The notes below the pieces were generated by a model, which was given only the letters and a program-made list of their open reading frames with translations, was not told the DNA's origin and made no database searches. 15,243 nt of DNA from contig CALGTT010000239.1 in NCBI GenBank assembly GCA_937901485.1, positions 1 through 15,243 on the forward strand. The letters are read 5' to 3'. Source of the stretch: an uncultured Ruminococcus sp. (GTDB lineage Bacteria; Bacillota; Clostridia; Oscillospirales; Ruminococcaceae). Shown in pieces: positions 1 through 6,440 of the stretch; the stretch's first letter is position 1; every line of letters starts with the position of its first letter. The position numbers and the translations under genes were made by a program.

Positions 1-592
1 GCCGCACCATGCGCACCGTTTTCTGCTTCATCCGCGCAGCGGCATCCGCTGACGCTGTGATGACATTGGCAGCAAGCAGACTTTCTACGAGCTGTTTCTT
101 CTGGGGGGTATCCTGTACATCCAGAAGGGCATCGAATTCTTTCTGGTTTTTGGCATGATGCAGGAACTGCAAAAGCTGCTTCTGCTGGGCATCGAGTCCG
201 CTGGTGTCGGCATCCGGCACAAGACTGTAATGTTCCTGCACGCGAAGCTGCAGCGCGGACGGAAGAAGCGTGCGGATGGCATCATAATAGGTGCAGAACG
301 TGTTGTCCTTGAGCCAGTGCATGAGCAGGAGCTGTTCCTCATTGAGGATCGGCTCGCTGTCCGCCACGGAGAGAATGCGTTTGAGTCCCCTGCGTGTCTC
401 ACCCACGCCCTCGGAGACCGAAAGCACCAATCCCACTCGTTTCTGGTTACCTCGTCCAAAGGGCACGATCACACGGCAGCCCTCCAGATGCTGATGGTAC
501 AGCTCCGGCGGCAGCAAGTAGTGGAAGGGCTTGTCAAAGGCATAGGCAGCGGAATGCACCGCAACTGCGGCGATATATTGTCCGCGTTCCAC
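1..592 (-). CDS. priA: Primosomal protein N' (PriA), N-terminal part, cut by window edge
   Basis: PriA is the DNA-binding helicase that recognises stalled replication forks and reloads the replisome. About 197 N-terminal residues are visible. They begin VERGQYIAAVAVHSAAYAFD and continue with the typical 3'-DNA-binding-domain pattern: a KPFHYLLPPEL stretch, then an IVPFGRGNQKRVGLVLSV strand. The rest looks like the winged-helix region; the helicase motifs lie beyond base 1. The start is a GTG at 592-590. The only codon between it and the in-frame rpoZ stop (TAA, 598-596) is CCC, so no earlier start is possible in this frame. No Shine-Dalgarno is visible, so translation probably depends on coupling to rpoZ. 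In Bacillus, coaBC sits between rpoZ and priA; here it is absent. The identity rests on N-terminal pattern plus gene order; the start codon is less certain than the gene. Confidence 0.88.
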   Translation of the reverse strand, partial: MERGQYIAAVAVHSAAYAFDKPFHYLLPPELYHQHLEGCRVIVPFGRGNQKRVGLVLSVSEGVGETRRGLKRILSVADSEPILNEEQLLLMHWLKDNTFCTYYDAIRTLLPSALQLRVQEHYSLVPDADTSGLDAQQKQLLQFLHHAKNQKEFDALLDVQDTPQKKQLVESLLAANVITASADAAARMKQKTVRMVR

Positions 593-595
593 GGG

Positions 596-811
596 TTACA
601 GAATGCTTTTATCTTCAGCAGAGGCTTCCACGATCTTGTATTCACCTCTTGCAAACTCATCCACAGCCGTCTTGACCGGCTTTTCCTCCAGCGTCAGATT
701 GTTCTCATAGAGTTCCTCTGCGATCTCTCTTGCGCGCTTTGCTACGCCGATCACGAGGGAATAGCAGCTTTCGTTCTTGGTAATCATCTGTGTCATTGCG
801 GGTCTGAGCAT
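596..811 (-). CDS. rpoZ: RNA polymerase omega subunit (RpoZ)
   Basis: This 71-residue protein is the omega subunit, which binds the beta' C-terminus and helps RNA polymerase assembly; in many bacteria it also contributes to ppGpp binding. The N-terminal half has the family core, MLRPAMTQMITKNESCYSLV followed by a KRAREIAEE helix. The acidic C-terminal tail is typical of short Firmicutes forms. The ATG at 811 has a good Shine-Dalgarno (AGAGAGG on the minus strand, near 820-826). The gene lies 47 bp downstream of gmk and touches priA: its TAA is followed by CCC and then the GTG proposed for priA, all in one frame. Order gmk-rpoZ-priA supports the call. Confidence 0.93.
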   Translation of the reverse strand: MLRPAMTQMITKNESCYSLVIGVAKRAREIAEELYENNLTLEEKPVKTAVDEFARGEYKIVEASAEDKSIL

Positions 812-858
812 AATTAATACCTCTCTCTTTTCTATACTTATAATATATATGACAAGGC

Positions 859-1431
859 TTACGCCTTTTTCACCTTACAGCCTTCTGCGCGAACGATGGA
901 TTTGAAATCCGCGATCGCTTCCTCCAGCACATCATTGACCACAACATAGTCATACTGCTGTGCATAGCCAAGCTCACGTTCTGCCTGCGCCACGCGCTCC
1001 TCGATCACCTCGGCGGTTTCCGTGCCGCGTCCGATCAGACGCTCACGGAGCGTTTCCACGCTCGGCGGTGCGATGAACACAAATACCGCATCGGGGCGGA
1101 GCCTGCGCACCTGCATTGCGCCCTGCACCTCGATCTCGAGAATGACATTGCGTCCTGCCTCCAGATTCGCATTGATGGGCGCAAGGGGCGTGCCGTAATA
1201 ATTGCCGCAGTATTCGGCATATTCCAGCATCATGTCCTGCGCGATATTCTCCTCAAACTGCTCGCGTGTCAGGAAGTGATACTGCACGCCGTCCATCTCG
1301 CCCTCGCGGGGTGCGCGGGTAGTCGCGGATACGGAATAGTAATAGTTCTCGTCCTTGAGGACTTCACCGAGGATCGTTCCCTTTCCGCATCCGGAGGGCG
1401 CAGAAACCACGATCAGCAGACCTTTTTCCAT
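859..1431 (-). CDS. gmk: Guanylate kinase
   Basis: Guanylate kinase phosphorylates GMP to GDP with ATP in the cytoplasm and is essential in purine nucleotide supply; in Firmicutes it is also a target of (p)ppGpp. The 190-residue length is normal. The P-loop APSGCGKGT is at residues 11-19, the GMP-binding SATTRAPREGE at about 35-45, and the lid-side VILEIEVQGA further on. The ATG at 1431 is preceded by AGAGGA (minus strand, about 1438-1443). It starts 14 nt after the yicC stop, so the two are co-transcribed. The remA/ylzA gene that separates yicC and gmk in Bacillus is missing here. Confidence 0.97.
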   Translation of the reverse strand: MEKGLLIVVSAPSGCGKGTILGEVLKDENYYYSVSATTRAPREGEMDGVQYHFLTREQFEENIAQDMMLEYAEYCGNYYGTPLAPINANLEAGRNVILEIEVQGAMQVRRLRPDAVFVFIAPPSVETLRERLIGRGTETAEVIEERVAQAERELGYAQQYDYVVVNDVLEEAIADFKSIVRAEGCKVKKA

Positions 1432-1445
1432 GTTATTCCTCTTTT

Positions 1446-2390
1446 CTATTCAATATTCTGGATCTGTTCACGGATCTTTTCGATCTCCGACTTCATCTCT
1501 ACTACAACGGAGGTGATATTCACATCCTGCACTTTTGAACCGATGGTGTTCACCTCGCGGTTCATCTCCTGCACAAGGAAATCGAGCTTTCTGCCGACAG
1601 CCCCCTCCGCATTCAGAAGCGTTTCCATCTGGGAAAGGTGACTTCTCAGGCGGACGGTTTCTTCATCCACAGCGGTCTTTTCAGAGAAGATTGCCGCTTC
1701 CGTCAGGATGCGCTGTTCGTCGATCGCCGTGCTGCCCAGCAGCTCGGAGATCTTGGTGTACAGGCGTTCCCTGTACTTTTCCGTCAGCTTCGGAGCTTCT
1801 GCCTCCACAATGCCGACGCATTCCGCAAGCGTACCGAGTCTTGCCAGCACATCCGCGCGGAGCTTTTCACCCTCGACCTCGCGCATCTGCACAAATGCCG
1901 CGATCGCCTGTTCCGCAACGCCAAGCACTGCGGCGCGGACTTCATCTTCATCATCCTGTGCCTTTTCCACACGGAACACATCGGGGAGGTGGAGCATGGT
2001 CGCCCAGCTCATTTCCCCATTTGCAGGATCCTCACCGGACAGCAGACGCTTATCCGTCAGCAAGCGATAGTCTCTGTCATCATCCGCTTCAAGCTGTGCG
2101 TCATTATACGCCTGCATCGCATCAAGATAACCCTTGACGATATCCGCATTCACACGGATATCCGCCTTCTTGCCCTCGGTCAGCGTAATGGAAACGCCGA
2201 TCTCCACCTTTCCGCGGGACACCTGCGTTTTCAGAAGGTTTTTCAGTTCCTCCTCCATGTACGAATAATTCCTGCCAATGCGGACATTCTGCTCCAGATA
2301 GCGGGAATTCACGGAACGGATCTCCACGAGGATGTCGCGGTTATCCACCTGCTGCTGTGCTCTGCCATAGCCAGTCATACTTCTCAGCAA
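1446..2390 (-). CDS. yicC: YicC/YloC family endoribonuclease
   Basis: YicC-family proteins are stress-associated endoribonucleases; E. coli YicC and B. subtilis YloC have been reported to cleave RNA. The 314-residue protein opens with the family signature LRSMTGYGRA and ends with the DUF1732 block (LDFLVQEMNREVNTIGSK, then VEMKSEIEKIREQIQN). It is slightly longer than the usual ~290 residues; the extra length falls in the central acidic region around residues 85-130. The start is TTG at 2390-2388. A strong AAGGAGA (minus strand, near 2401-2407) is placed well for this TTG but about 22 nt from the internal ATG at 2378. It is the first gene of the operon, with a promoter about 90 nt upstream. 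Confidence 0.93.
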   Translation of the reverse strand: MLRSMTGYGRAQQQVDNRDILVEIRSVNSRYLEQNVRIGRNYSYMEEELKNLLKTQVSRGKVEIGVSITLTEGKKADIRVNADIVKGYLDAMQAYNDAQLEADDDRDYRLLTDKRLLSGEDPANGEMSWATMLHLPDVFRVEKAQDDEDEVRAAVLGVAEQAIAAFVQMREVEGEKLRADVLARLGTLAECVGIVEAEAPKLTEKYRERLYTKISELLGSTAIDEQRILTEAAIFSEKTAVDEETVRLRSHLSQMETLLNAEGAVGRKLDFLVQEMNREVNTIGSKVQDVNITSVVVEMKSEIEKIREQIQNIE

Positions 2391-2487
2391 TTCGGAAACA
2401 TCTCCTTTTCATTATAGATTATTGATGAAATATATCGGACCAATCAATTTTTCGGATCATACCTTTGCACATTGCGCTCATTTCTAT

Positions 2488-2516
2488 AGTATAGCACATA
2501 AACAGTCGAAAATCAA
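2488..2516 (-). promoter_or_regulatory. Sigma-A-type promoter of the yicC-gmk-rpoZ-priA operon
   Basis: Read on the minus strand: TTGATT at 2516-2511, a 17-nt spacer, and TATACT at 2493-2488, preceded by TG-n (extended -10). Transcription should start near 2481, leaving a leader of about 90 nt before the TTG of yicC. Confidence 0.82.
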
Positions 2517-2607
2517 GGGTTTGTTTACAGAAAGTTTACATTTTGAGCTAAGAAAAACGCCCTCTTACGGTTATCCTAACCACAAATGGAAAGAAAGGAT
2601 GATCACC

Positions 2608-2793
2608 ATGCAGAAAAGACCATTTGATCCGAATGAGGAGCGCAGACCGCTGTTCCCGGTGGAGGAAATGAACACGATGACGGAAATGACCGGACTCATT
2701 CCGTCCGGAATGGAATCGCAGGAAGAAGCAGAAAACTATGAGCATATGTTCCCGTTTCTGCCCGGAAAAGATGAGGGAGAACTTTTTCGGTAA
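2608..2793 (+). CDS. Small acidic protein of unknown function (61 residues)
   Basis: A short ORF runs from ATG 2608 to TAA 2793. The chosen ATG has AAAGGA eight nt upstream; another in-frame ATG at 2599 abuts the GG of that site and is too close to it. The product is soluble, has many Glu, Pro and Met residues, and lacks a signal peptide, membrane segment or cysteine. A central MTEMTGLIPSG stretch followed by SQEEAENYEHMFPF looks like a short linear or partner-binding motif and resembles small hypothetical proteins I associate with Oscillospiraceae; this is from memory and not verified. It lies between the divergent yicC promoter and the rplU promoter. I found no good promoter for it. The Shine-Dalgarno and conserved-looking motif argue for a real gene. 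Confidence 0.62.
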   Translation: MQKRPFDPNEERRPLFPVEEMNTMTEMTGLIPSGMESQEEAENYEHMFPFLPGKDEGELFR

Positions 2794-2818
2794 AAAAGAA
2801 AAAATTTAAAAAAATCCC

Positions 2819-2847
2819 TTGACAAGGCTTGTCTTTTGTGATAAAAT
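2819..2847 (+). promoter_or_regulatory. Strong promoter of the rplU operon with A-tract upstream element
   Basis: TTGACA at 2819-2824, a 17-nt spacer, and TAAAAT at 2842-2847. The bases just upstream (about 2792-2815) are runs of A broken by AATTT, resembling an UP element that binds the alpha C-terminal domain. Transcription should start near 2851-2854. Such a promoter suits a ribosomal protein operon. Confidence 0.88.
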
Positions 2848-2851
2848 AGTA

Positions 2852-2928
2852 TTGCCGCATGTGCTCGGGAAGATCAAAGAACGGGTTTCCGTCCCCGAAG
2901 GACAGCGAGTTTTAAGAAAAGGCAGGTG
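2852..2928 (+). promoter_or_regulatory. Structured 5' leader of rplU, probable ribosomal protein L21 leader
   Basis: The leader folds by eye into nested stems. TGCC (2853-2856) pairs with GGCA (2921-2924). GCTCG (2863-2867) pairs with CGAGT (2906-2910, one G-U). GTCC (2891-2894) pairs with GGAC (2900-2903) around a CCGAA loop. The outer stem reaches into the rplU ribosome-binding site (AGGTG, 2924-2928), so its closing would hide the start. Firmicutes are known to carry an L21 leader RNA at this position, thought to be autoregulatory. The match to that family is inferred from place and fold, not from an alignment. Confidence 0.68.
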
Positions 2929-2936
2929 CCAGATCA

Positions 2937-3248
2937 ATGTACGCAGTAATCGAAACAGGCGGTAAGCAGTATCAGGTTCGTGAGGGAGACGTAGTTTTCA
3001 TCGAGAAGCTGAACGTAGAAGCTGACGAGACCGTTACCTTTGACAAGGTTGTTGTTGTAGGTTCCGATAACGGAATCAACGTAGGTGCTCCCTATGTAGC
3101 AGGTGCAACCGTTTCCGCAAAGGTGCTCAAGAACGGTAAGGGCAAGAAGATCACAGTCTTCACTTACAAGCCGAAGAAGGGCGAAAAGCGCAAGATGGGT
3201 CACAGACAGCCCTACACACAGGTTCAGATCGAAGCAATCAACGCGTAA
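2937..3248 (+). CDS. rplU: 50S ribosomal protein L21
   Basis: L21 binds 23S rRNA in the large subunit. The 103-residue product has the standard start MYAVIETGGKQYQVREGD and the C-terminal signature GEKRKMGHRQPYTQVQIE, and it is of normal length. The ATG at 2937 has AGGTG eight nt upstream. It heads the rplU-prp-rpmA set, the conserved L21/L27 operon of Firmicutes. Confidence 0.98.
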   Translation: MYAVIETGGKQYQVREGDVVFIEKLNVEADETVTFDKVVVVGSDNGINVGAPYVAGATVSAKVLKNGKGKKITVFTYKPKKGEKRKMGHRQPYTQVQIEAINA

Positions 3249-3258
3249 TCGCTGAATC

Positions 3259-3570
3259 ATGACAAAAGCTGTTTTCACCAGAAAAAACGGCACGCTCTGC
3301 AGATGTTCCGTCAAGGGACATGCAGGCTATGCAGAAGAAGGCAGGGACATTGTCTGCGCGGCAGTCTCCTCCGCAGTGCAGCTCACGGCAAATCTCCTGA
3401 CGGAAACGTTCAAGGTAGAGGCGCAGGTTTCTGCAAAGGGGGATACGATCAATATCCGCACGGACGGCAGCGATACCGCTGCAAAGCTTCTTGATGCCTT
3501 AGCCGTTCATCTGCAATGTATTTCGGAAGAATTTCCGAAACAGATCAAACTTGAATTTACGGAGGTGTAA
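3259..3570 (+). CDS. prp: Prp cysteine protease that processes ribosomal protein L27
   Basis: Prp (YsxB) is the cysteine protease that removes the N-terminal extension of L27 in Firmicutes before L27 can function in the ribosome. The 103-residue protein carries the catalytic segment GHAGYAEEGRDIVCAAVS; His21 and Cys33 match the catalytic dyad of the family. The substrate is encoded by the next gene. The ATG at 3259 lies 10 nt after the rplU stop, and I see no Shine-Dalgarno there, so coupling to rplU translation is likely and would keep the protease at modest levels. Its end overlaps the rpmA ribosome-binding site. Family and context agree. Confidence 0.94.
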   Translation: MTKAVFTRKNGTLCRCSVKGHAGYAEEGRDIVCAAVSSAVQLTANLLTETFKVEAQVSAKGDTINIRTDGSDTAAKLLDALAVHLQCISEEFPKQIKLEFTEV

Positions 3571-3573
3571 ATC

Positions 3574-3852
3574 ATGCTTAGAATCAGTATGCAGTTTTTT
3601 GCACATAAGAAAGGTATGGGTTCTACCAAGAACGGCCGTGACTCCGAGTCCAAGAGACTGGGCGTAAAGAGAGCTGACGGTCAGTTCGTAACCGCAGGCA
3701 ACATCATCGTTCGTCAGCGCGGTACCCACATTCATCCGGGCACGGGCGTTGGCAAGGGTTCTGATGACACTCTGTTCGCAATGGTTGACGGCAGAGTAAA
3801 GTTTGAACGCTGGGGCCGCGACCGTAAGCGTGTATGCGTATACGCTGACTAA
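3574..3852 (+). CDS. rpmA: 50S ribosomal protein L27 with Prp-cleavable N-terminal extension
   Basis: L27 reaches toward the peptidyl-transferase centre of the 50S subunit. The 92-residue precursor begins MLRISMQFF, followed by AHKKGMGSTKNGRDSESKRL. In Staphylococcus aureus, cleavage occurs after the equivalent QFF, so mature L27 here should start at Ala10. The rest is canonical, including RQRGTHIHPGTGVGKGSDDT. The ATG at 3574 has a strong GGAGGTG that overlaps the end of prp, with only 3 nt between the genes. A hairpin terminator follows about 30 nt after the stop. Confidence 0.98.
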   Translation: MLRISMQFFAHKKGMGSTKNGRDSESKRLGVKRADGQFVTAGNIIVRQRGTHIHPGTGVGKGSDDTLFAMVDGRVKFERWGRDRKRVCVYAD

Positions 3853-3883
3853 TTTGCCGGAACAAGCAATAGCTATAAACATG

Positions 3884-3917
3884 ATCCCACGCTTGCGAAA
3901 GCATGGGATTTTGTTTT
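3884..3917 (+). terminator. Intrinsic terminator or attenuator between rpmA and obgE
   Basis: ATCCCA (3884-3889) pairs with TGGGAT (3904-3909), and GCTT (3891-3894) pairs with AAGC (3899-3902). A single C-A mismatch separates the two helices and the loop is GCGA, a GNRA tetraloop. A TTTTGTTTT tract follows. obgE starts 30 nt downstream with no convincing promoter of its own, so partial read-through is likely. Confidence 0.82.
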
Positions 3918-3946
3918 AGGAACTCCATCAGAAGGAGGGATTTTAA

Positions 3947-5224
3947 ATGTTTGTCGATAAGGCACGAATTAAAATCAAAGCAGGGGACGGCGGCGACGGC
4001 GCGGTTTCCTTTCACAGAGAAAAATATGTGGCTGCCGGCGGGCCGGACGGCGGCGACGGCGGCTGCGGCGGCAACGTGGTCTTTCAGGTGGATGACAATT
4101 TCTCCACGCTGATCGACTTCCGCTATAAGAGAAAGTATATCGCACAGAACGGCGAAAACGGCGGCGCAAAACGCTGCACCGGCAAGAGTGCGCCGGATCT
4201 GGTCATCAGAGTTCCGCGCGGAACGGTCATCCGTGAAGCGGATTCCGGCAGAATTATGGCGGATATGTCCGATGACGAGCCGAAGATCCTTGCAAAGGGC
4301 GGACGCGGCGGCAAGGGCAATTCCAATTTTGCCACCTCCACCAGACAGATCCCCCGTTTTGCAAAGCCCGGCTTCCCCGGTGAGTCCTTTGATGTGACGC
4401 TGGAGCTGAAGCTTCTGGCGGATGTGGGACTTGTTGGTTTCCCGAATGTGGGCAAGTCCACGCTGATCTCCGTAGTCAGCGCGGCAAAGCCGAAGATCGC
4501 CAACTACCACTTCACCACCCTCACCCCCGTACTGGGCGTGGTGCGTCTGGATGAGGAGCGTTCTTTTGTCATGGCGGATATCCCCGGTCTGATCGAGGGC
4601 GCGAGCGAGGGCATCGGTCTGGGACATGAGTTCCTGCGCCATGTAGAACGCTGCCGCCTGATCCTGCATGTGCTGGATGTGTCCGGCATTGAGGGCCGCG
4701 ATCCGATCGACGATTTTGAGAAGATCAACAGGGAGCTTGCCAACTTCAGCGAATCGCTGGCAGAATGCCCGCAGATCGTAGTGGCAAATAAATCCGATAT
4801 GGCAACGGAAGAGCAGATCGCTGCTCTGCGTGACTATATCGAAGGACTGGGACTTCAGTTCTTCACCATCTCTGCGGCGACCACACAGGGCACGGGCGCA
4901 CTGATGGATGCAGTCGGTCAGAAGCTTTCCGAGCTGCCGCCTGTGAAGGTGTTCGAGGCACAGCCGCTTTCCCCTGCGGAATGGGAGAGCCGTTTTGCCT
5001 CCAAGCAGGAATTCGAGGTGGAGGTCGAGGACGGCATCTACTATGTTTCCGCGGTGTGGCTTGAACCCGTTCTGCGGACGGTCAACATGGAGGACTACTC
5101 TTCCCTGCAATACTTCCAGCGCGTGCTGCGTTCCAGCGGCATCATTGACAAGCTGGAGGAAATGGGCATCGAGGAAGGCGATACGGTCAATATCTTCGGA
5201 TTCGAATTTGACTATATCAGGTAA
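3947..5224 (+). CDS. obgE: GTPase ObgE/CgtA
   Basis: Obg is an essential GTPase that acts in late 50S assembly and in (p)ppGpp-linked growth control. The 425-residue protein has all three expected parts. The glycine-rich Obg fold spans 1-158 (GDGGDGAVSF near 13-22, GGPDGGDGGCGGNV near 31-44). The G domain has G1 GFPNVGKST at 164-172, TTLTP at 190-194, DIPG at 211-214, NKSD at 281-284 and SAA at 309-311. The C-terminal OCT domain spans about 355-425 and ends IFGFEFDYIR. The ATG at 3947 follows AAGGAGG at an 8-nt spacing. The Gly repeats appear in DNA as a 17-nt direct repeat (3985-4001 and 4045-4061). spo0B, which precedes obg in Bacillus, is not present. Confidence 0.98.
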   Translation: MFVDKARIKIKAGDGGDGAVSFHREKYVAAGGPDGGDGGCGGNVVFQVDDNFSTLIDFRYKRKYIAQNGENGGAKRCTGKSAPDLVIRVPRGTVIREADSGRIMADMSDDEPKILAKGGRGGKGNSNFATSTRQIPRFAKPGFPGESFDVTLELKLLADVGLVGFPNVGKSTLISVVSAAKPKIANYHFTTLTPVLGVVRLDEERSFVMADIPGLIEGASEGIGLGHEFLRHVERCRLILHVLDVSGIEGRDPIDDFEKINRELANFSESLAECPQIVVANKSDMATEEQIAALRDYIEGLGLQFFTISAATTQGTGALMDAVGQKLSELPPVKVFEAQPLSPAEWESRFASKQEFEVEVEDGIYYVSAVWLEPVLRTVNMEDYSSLQYFQRVLRSSGIIDKLEEMGIEEGDTVNIFGFEFDYIR

Positions 5225-5229
5225 GAAAC

Positions 5230-5649
5230 ATGAATTTTCAACTGACAGAAAAGGAAGCCCGTCAGTACAGTCCCCTGACGATGGCATTCCTTGGCGACTG
5301 TGTGTATGAGCTGATGGTGCGCTCTGCCATCGTGGAAGCCGGCAGCACGCCGGTGGGCAATCTGCATTCGGCAAAGATCCGGCTGGTCTGCGCAGGCTTT
5401 CAGGCAAAGGCGGCGGACGCACTCATGGACAGTCTGACAGAGGAGGAGCGCAGTGTTTTCCAGCGCGGCAGAAATGCCACAGGAAACACTGTCCCCCGCA
5501 ACGCCTCCCCTTCCGACTACCGCAAGGCAACCGGATTGGAAGCTGTATTCGGCTATTTACAGCTTTCCGGAAATACACAAAGGCTGGAAACCCTGTTTGC
5601 AGCCATCTGGGACATGCGGGAGGAGCTGCTTCCGCAAGCGAAACAGTAA
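5230..5649 (+). CDS. mrnC: Mini-ribonuclease III
   Basis: Mini-III is a homodimeric double-strand-specific RNase with an RNase III catalytic domain but no dsRNA-binding domain; in B. subtilis it matures the ends of 23S rRNA. The 139-residue protein has the family landmarks YSPLTMAFLGDCVYELMVR (catalytic Asp23), FQRGRNA, then a YRKATGLEAVFGYL helix with the second acidic residue. It starts 5 nt after obgE. The AGG at the obgE end overlaps the obgE stop codon and may serve as a weak ribosome-binding site. In Bacillus mrnC follows cysS; here it is tied to the Obg GTPase, another 50S maturation factor, which fits its role. Confidence 0.95.
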   Translation: MNFQLTEKEARQYSPLTMAFLGDCVYELMVRSAIVEAGSTPVGNLHSAKIRLVCAGFQAKAADALMDSLTEEERSVFQRGRNATGNTVPRNASPSDYRKATGLEAVFGYLQLSGNTQRLETLFAAIWDMREELLPQAKQ

Positions 5650-5662
5650 GGAGTGAAAACAT

Positions 5663-6400
5663 ATGTCAGGACATTCCAAATGGAATAATATCAAGAGAAA
5701 AAAGGAAGCCACTGACGCTGTCAAGGCAAAGATCTTCACCAAGATCGGCAGAGAGATCATTGTCTGCGTTAAGGAGGGCGGCCCCGATCCGAACAACAAC
5801 GCCAAGCTGCGCGACCTGATCGCAAAAGCAAAGTCCAACAACGTACCCAATGACAACATTGACCGCGTGATCAAGAAGGCATCCGGCGAGGGCAGCAAGA
5901 ACAATTACGAGTCGATGGTCTATGAGGGCTACGGCCCGAATGGTGTTGCGGTCATCGTTGAGTGCCTGACCGACAACAAGAACCGCACGGCTGCGGATGT
6001 GCGCCACTACTTTGACAAGTACGGCGGCAATCTCGGCACGATCGGCTGTGTATCCTTCATGTTCTCCACAAAGGGCATCGTTGTTGTGGAAAACAACGGC
6101 GTGGATGAGGATACCGCAATGGAAGACTGCTTCGACTGCGGCGGTGATGATCTGACGGTGGAAGAAGACACCATTGTCATGGAATGCGATCCGACCGCTG
6201 TTTCTGAAATGCGTGAGGCACTGACCGCAAAGGGCTATACGGTGCTTTCCGCAGAAGCAGAAAAAGTGCCGGCAAACTACACACAGCTCACGGACGAAGA
6301 CTCCATCAAGAAGATGCAGCTCCTGCTGGATCATCTGGAGGAGAATGATGATGTACAGAATGTATATCACAACTGGGAGATGCCGGAGGATGACGAATAA
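5663..6400 (+). CDS. yebC: YebC/PmpR family protein
   Basis: YebC-family proteins were first described as transcriptional regulators and have more recently been linked to relief of ribosome stalling, including at proline-rich sequences. The 245-residue protein has the canonical start MSGHSKWNNIKRKKEATDAV and the middle block YEGYGPNGVAVIVECLTDNK, followed by NRTAADVRH. The C-terminus is very acidic. The ATG at 5663 follows AAGGAGTG, 13 nt after mrnC, in the same apparent operon as obgE and mrnC. With translation genes on both sides, a role in translation seems more likely than specific transcription control, but the sequence alone cannot decide. Confidence 0.95.
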   Translation: MSGHSKWNNIKRKKEATDAVKAKIFTKIGREIIVCVKEGGPDPNNNAKLRDLIAKAKSNNVPNDNIDRVIKKASGEGSKNNYESMVYEGYGPNGVAVIVECLTDNKNRTAADVRHYFDKYGGNLGTIGCVSFMFSTKGIVVVENNGVDEDTAMEDCFDCGGDDLTVEEDTIVMECDPTAVSEMREALTAKGYTVLSAEAEKVPANYTQLTDEDSIKKMQLLLDHLEENDDVQNVYHNWEMPEDDE

Positions 6401-6401
6401 G

Positions 6402-6416
6402 GCAGCATCATGCTGC
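6402..6416 (+). repeat. Perfect 15-bp palindrome before the AbrB-like gene
   Basis: GCAGCAT and ATGCTGC flank a single C, 1 bp after the yebC stop and 24 bp before the ATG of the AbrB-like gene. It could be a regulator-binding site or form a small hairpin next to the ribosome-binding site. No T-tract follows, so it is not an intrinsic terminator. Confidence 0.6.
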
Positions 6417-6440
6417 ATCTGACAAAGGACGGTGACAGAA

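Noticed and set aside
812..858. An AT-rich gap between gmk and rpoZ as an internal promoter.
   Set aside because: A -10-like TATTAT exists on the minus strand, but no -35 box lies at a workable distance; the genes are close enough to be co-transcribed.
2523..2577. TTTACA boxes upstream of the 61-residue ORF as its promoter.
   Set aside because: Neither TTTACA copy (2524-2529 and 2535-2540) has a -10-like hexamer at 16-18 nt, and the TATCCT at 2572 lacks a -35.
3854..3879. TTGCCG and TATAAA before the rpmA-obgE hairpin as a promoter for obgE.
   Set aside because: The spacer is only 14 nt and the predicted start would lie inside the terminator stem.
3985..4061. A 17-nt direct repeat 60 bp apart (3985-4001 and 4045-4061).
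   Set aside because: It encodes the repeated Gly-Asp-Gly-Gly pattern of the Obg fold, so protein structure explains it.
3704..5422. A 572-codon open frame on the minus strand opposite rpmA, obgE and mrnC.
   Set aside because: It runs across three well-identified genes and their gaps and has no domain pattern; it is a shadow of the sense coding bias.
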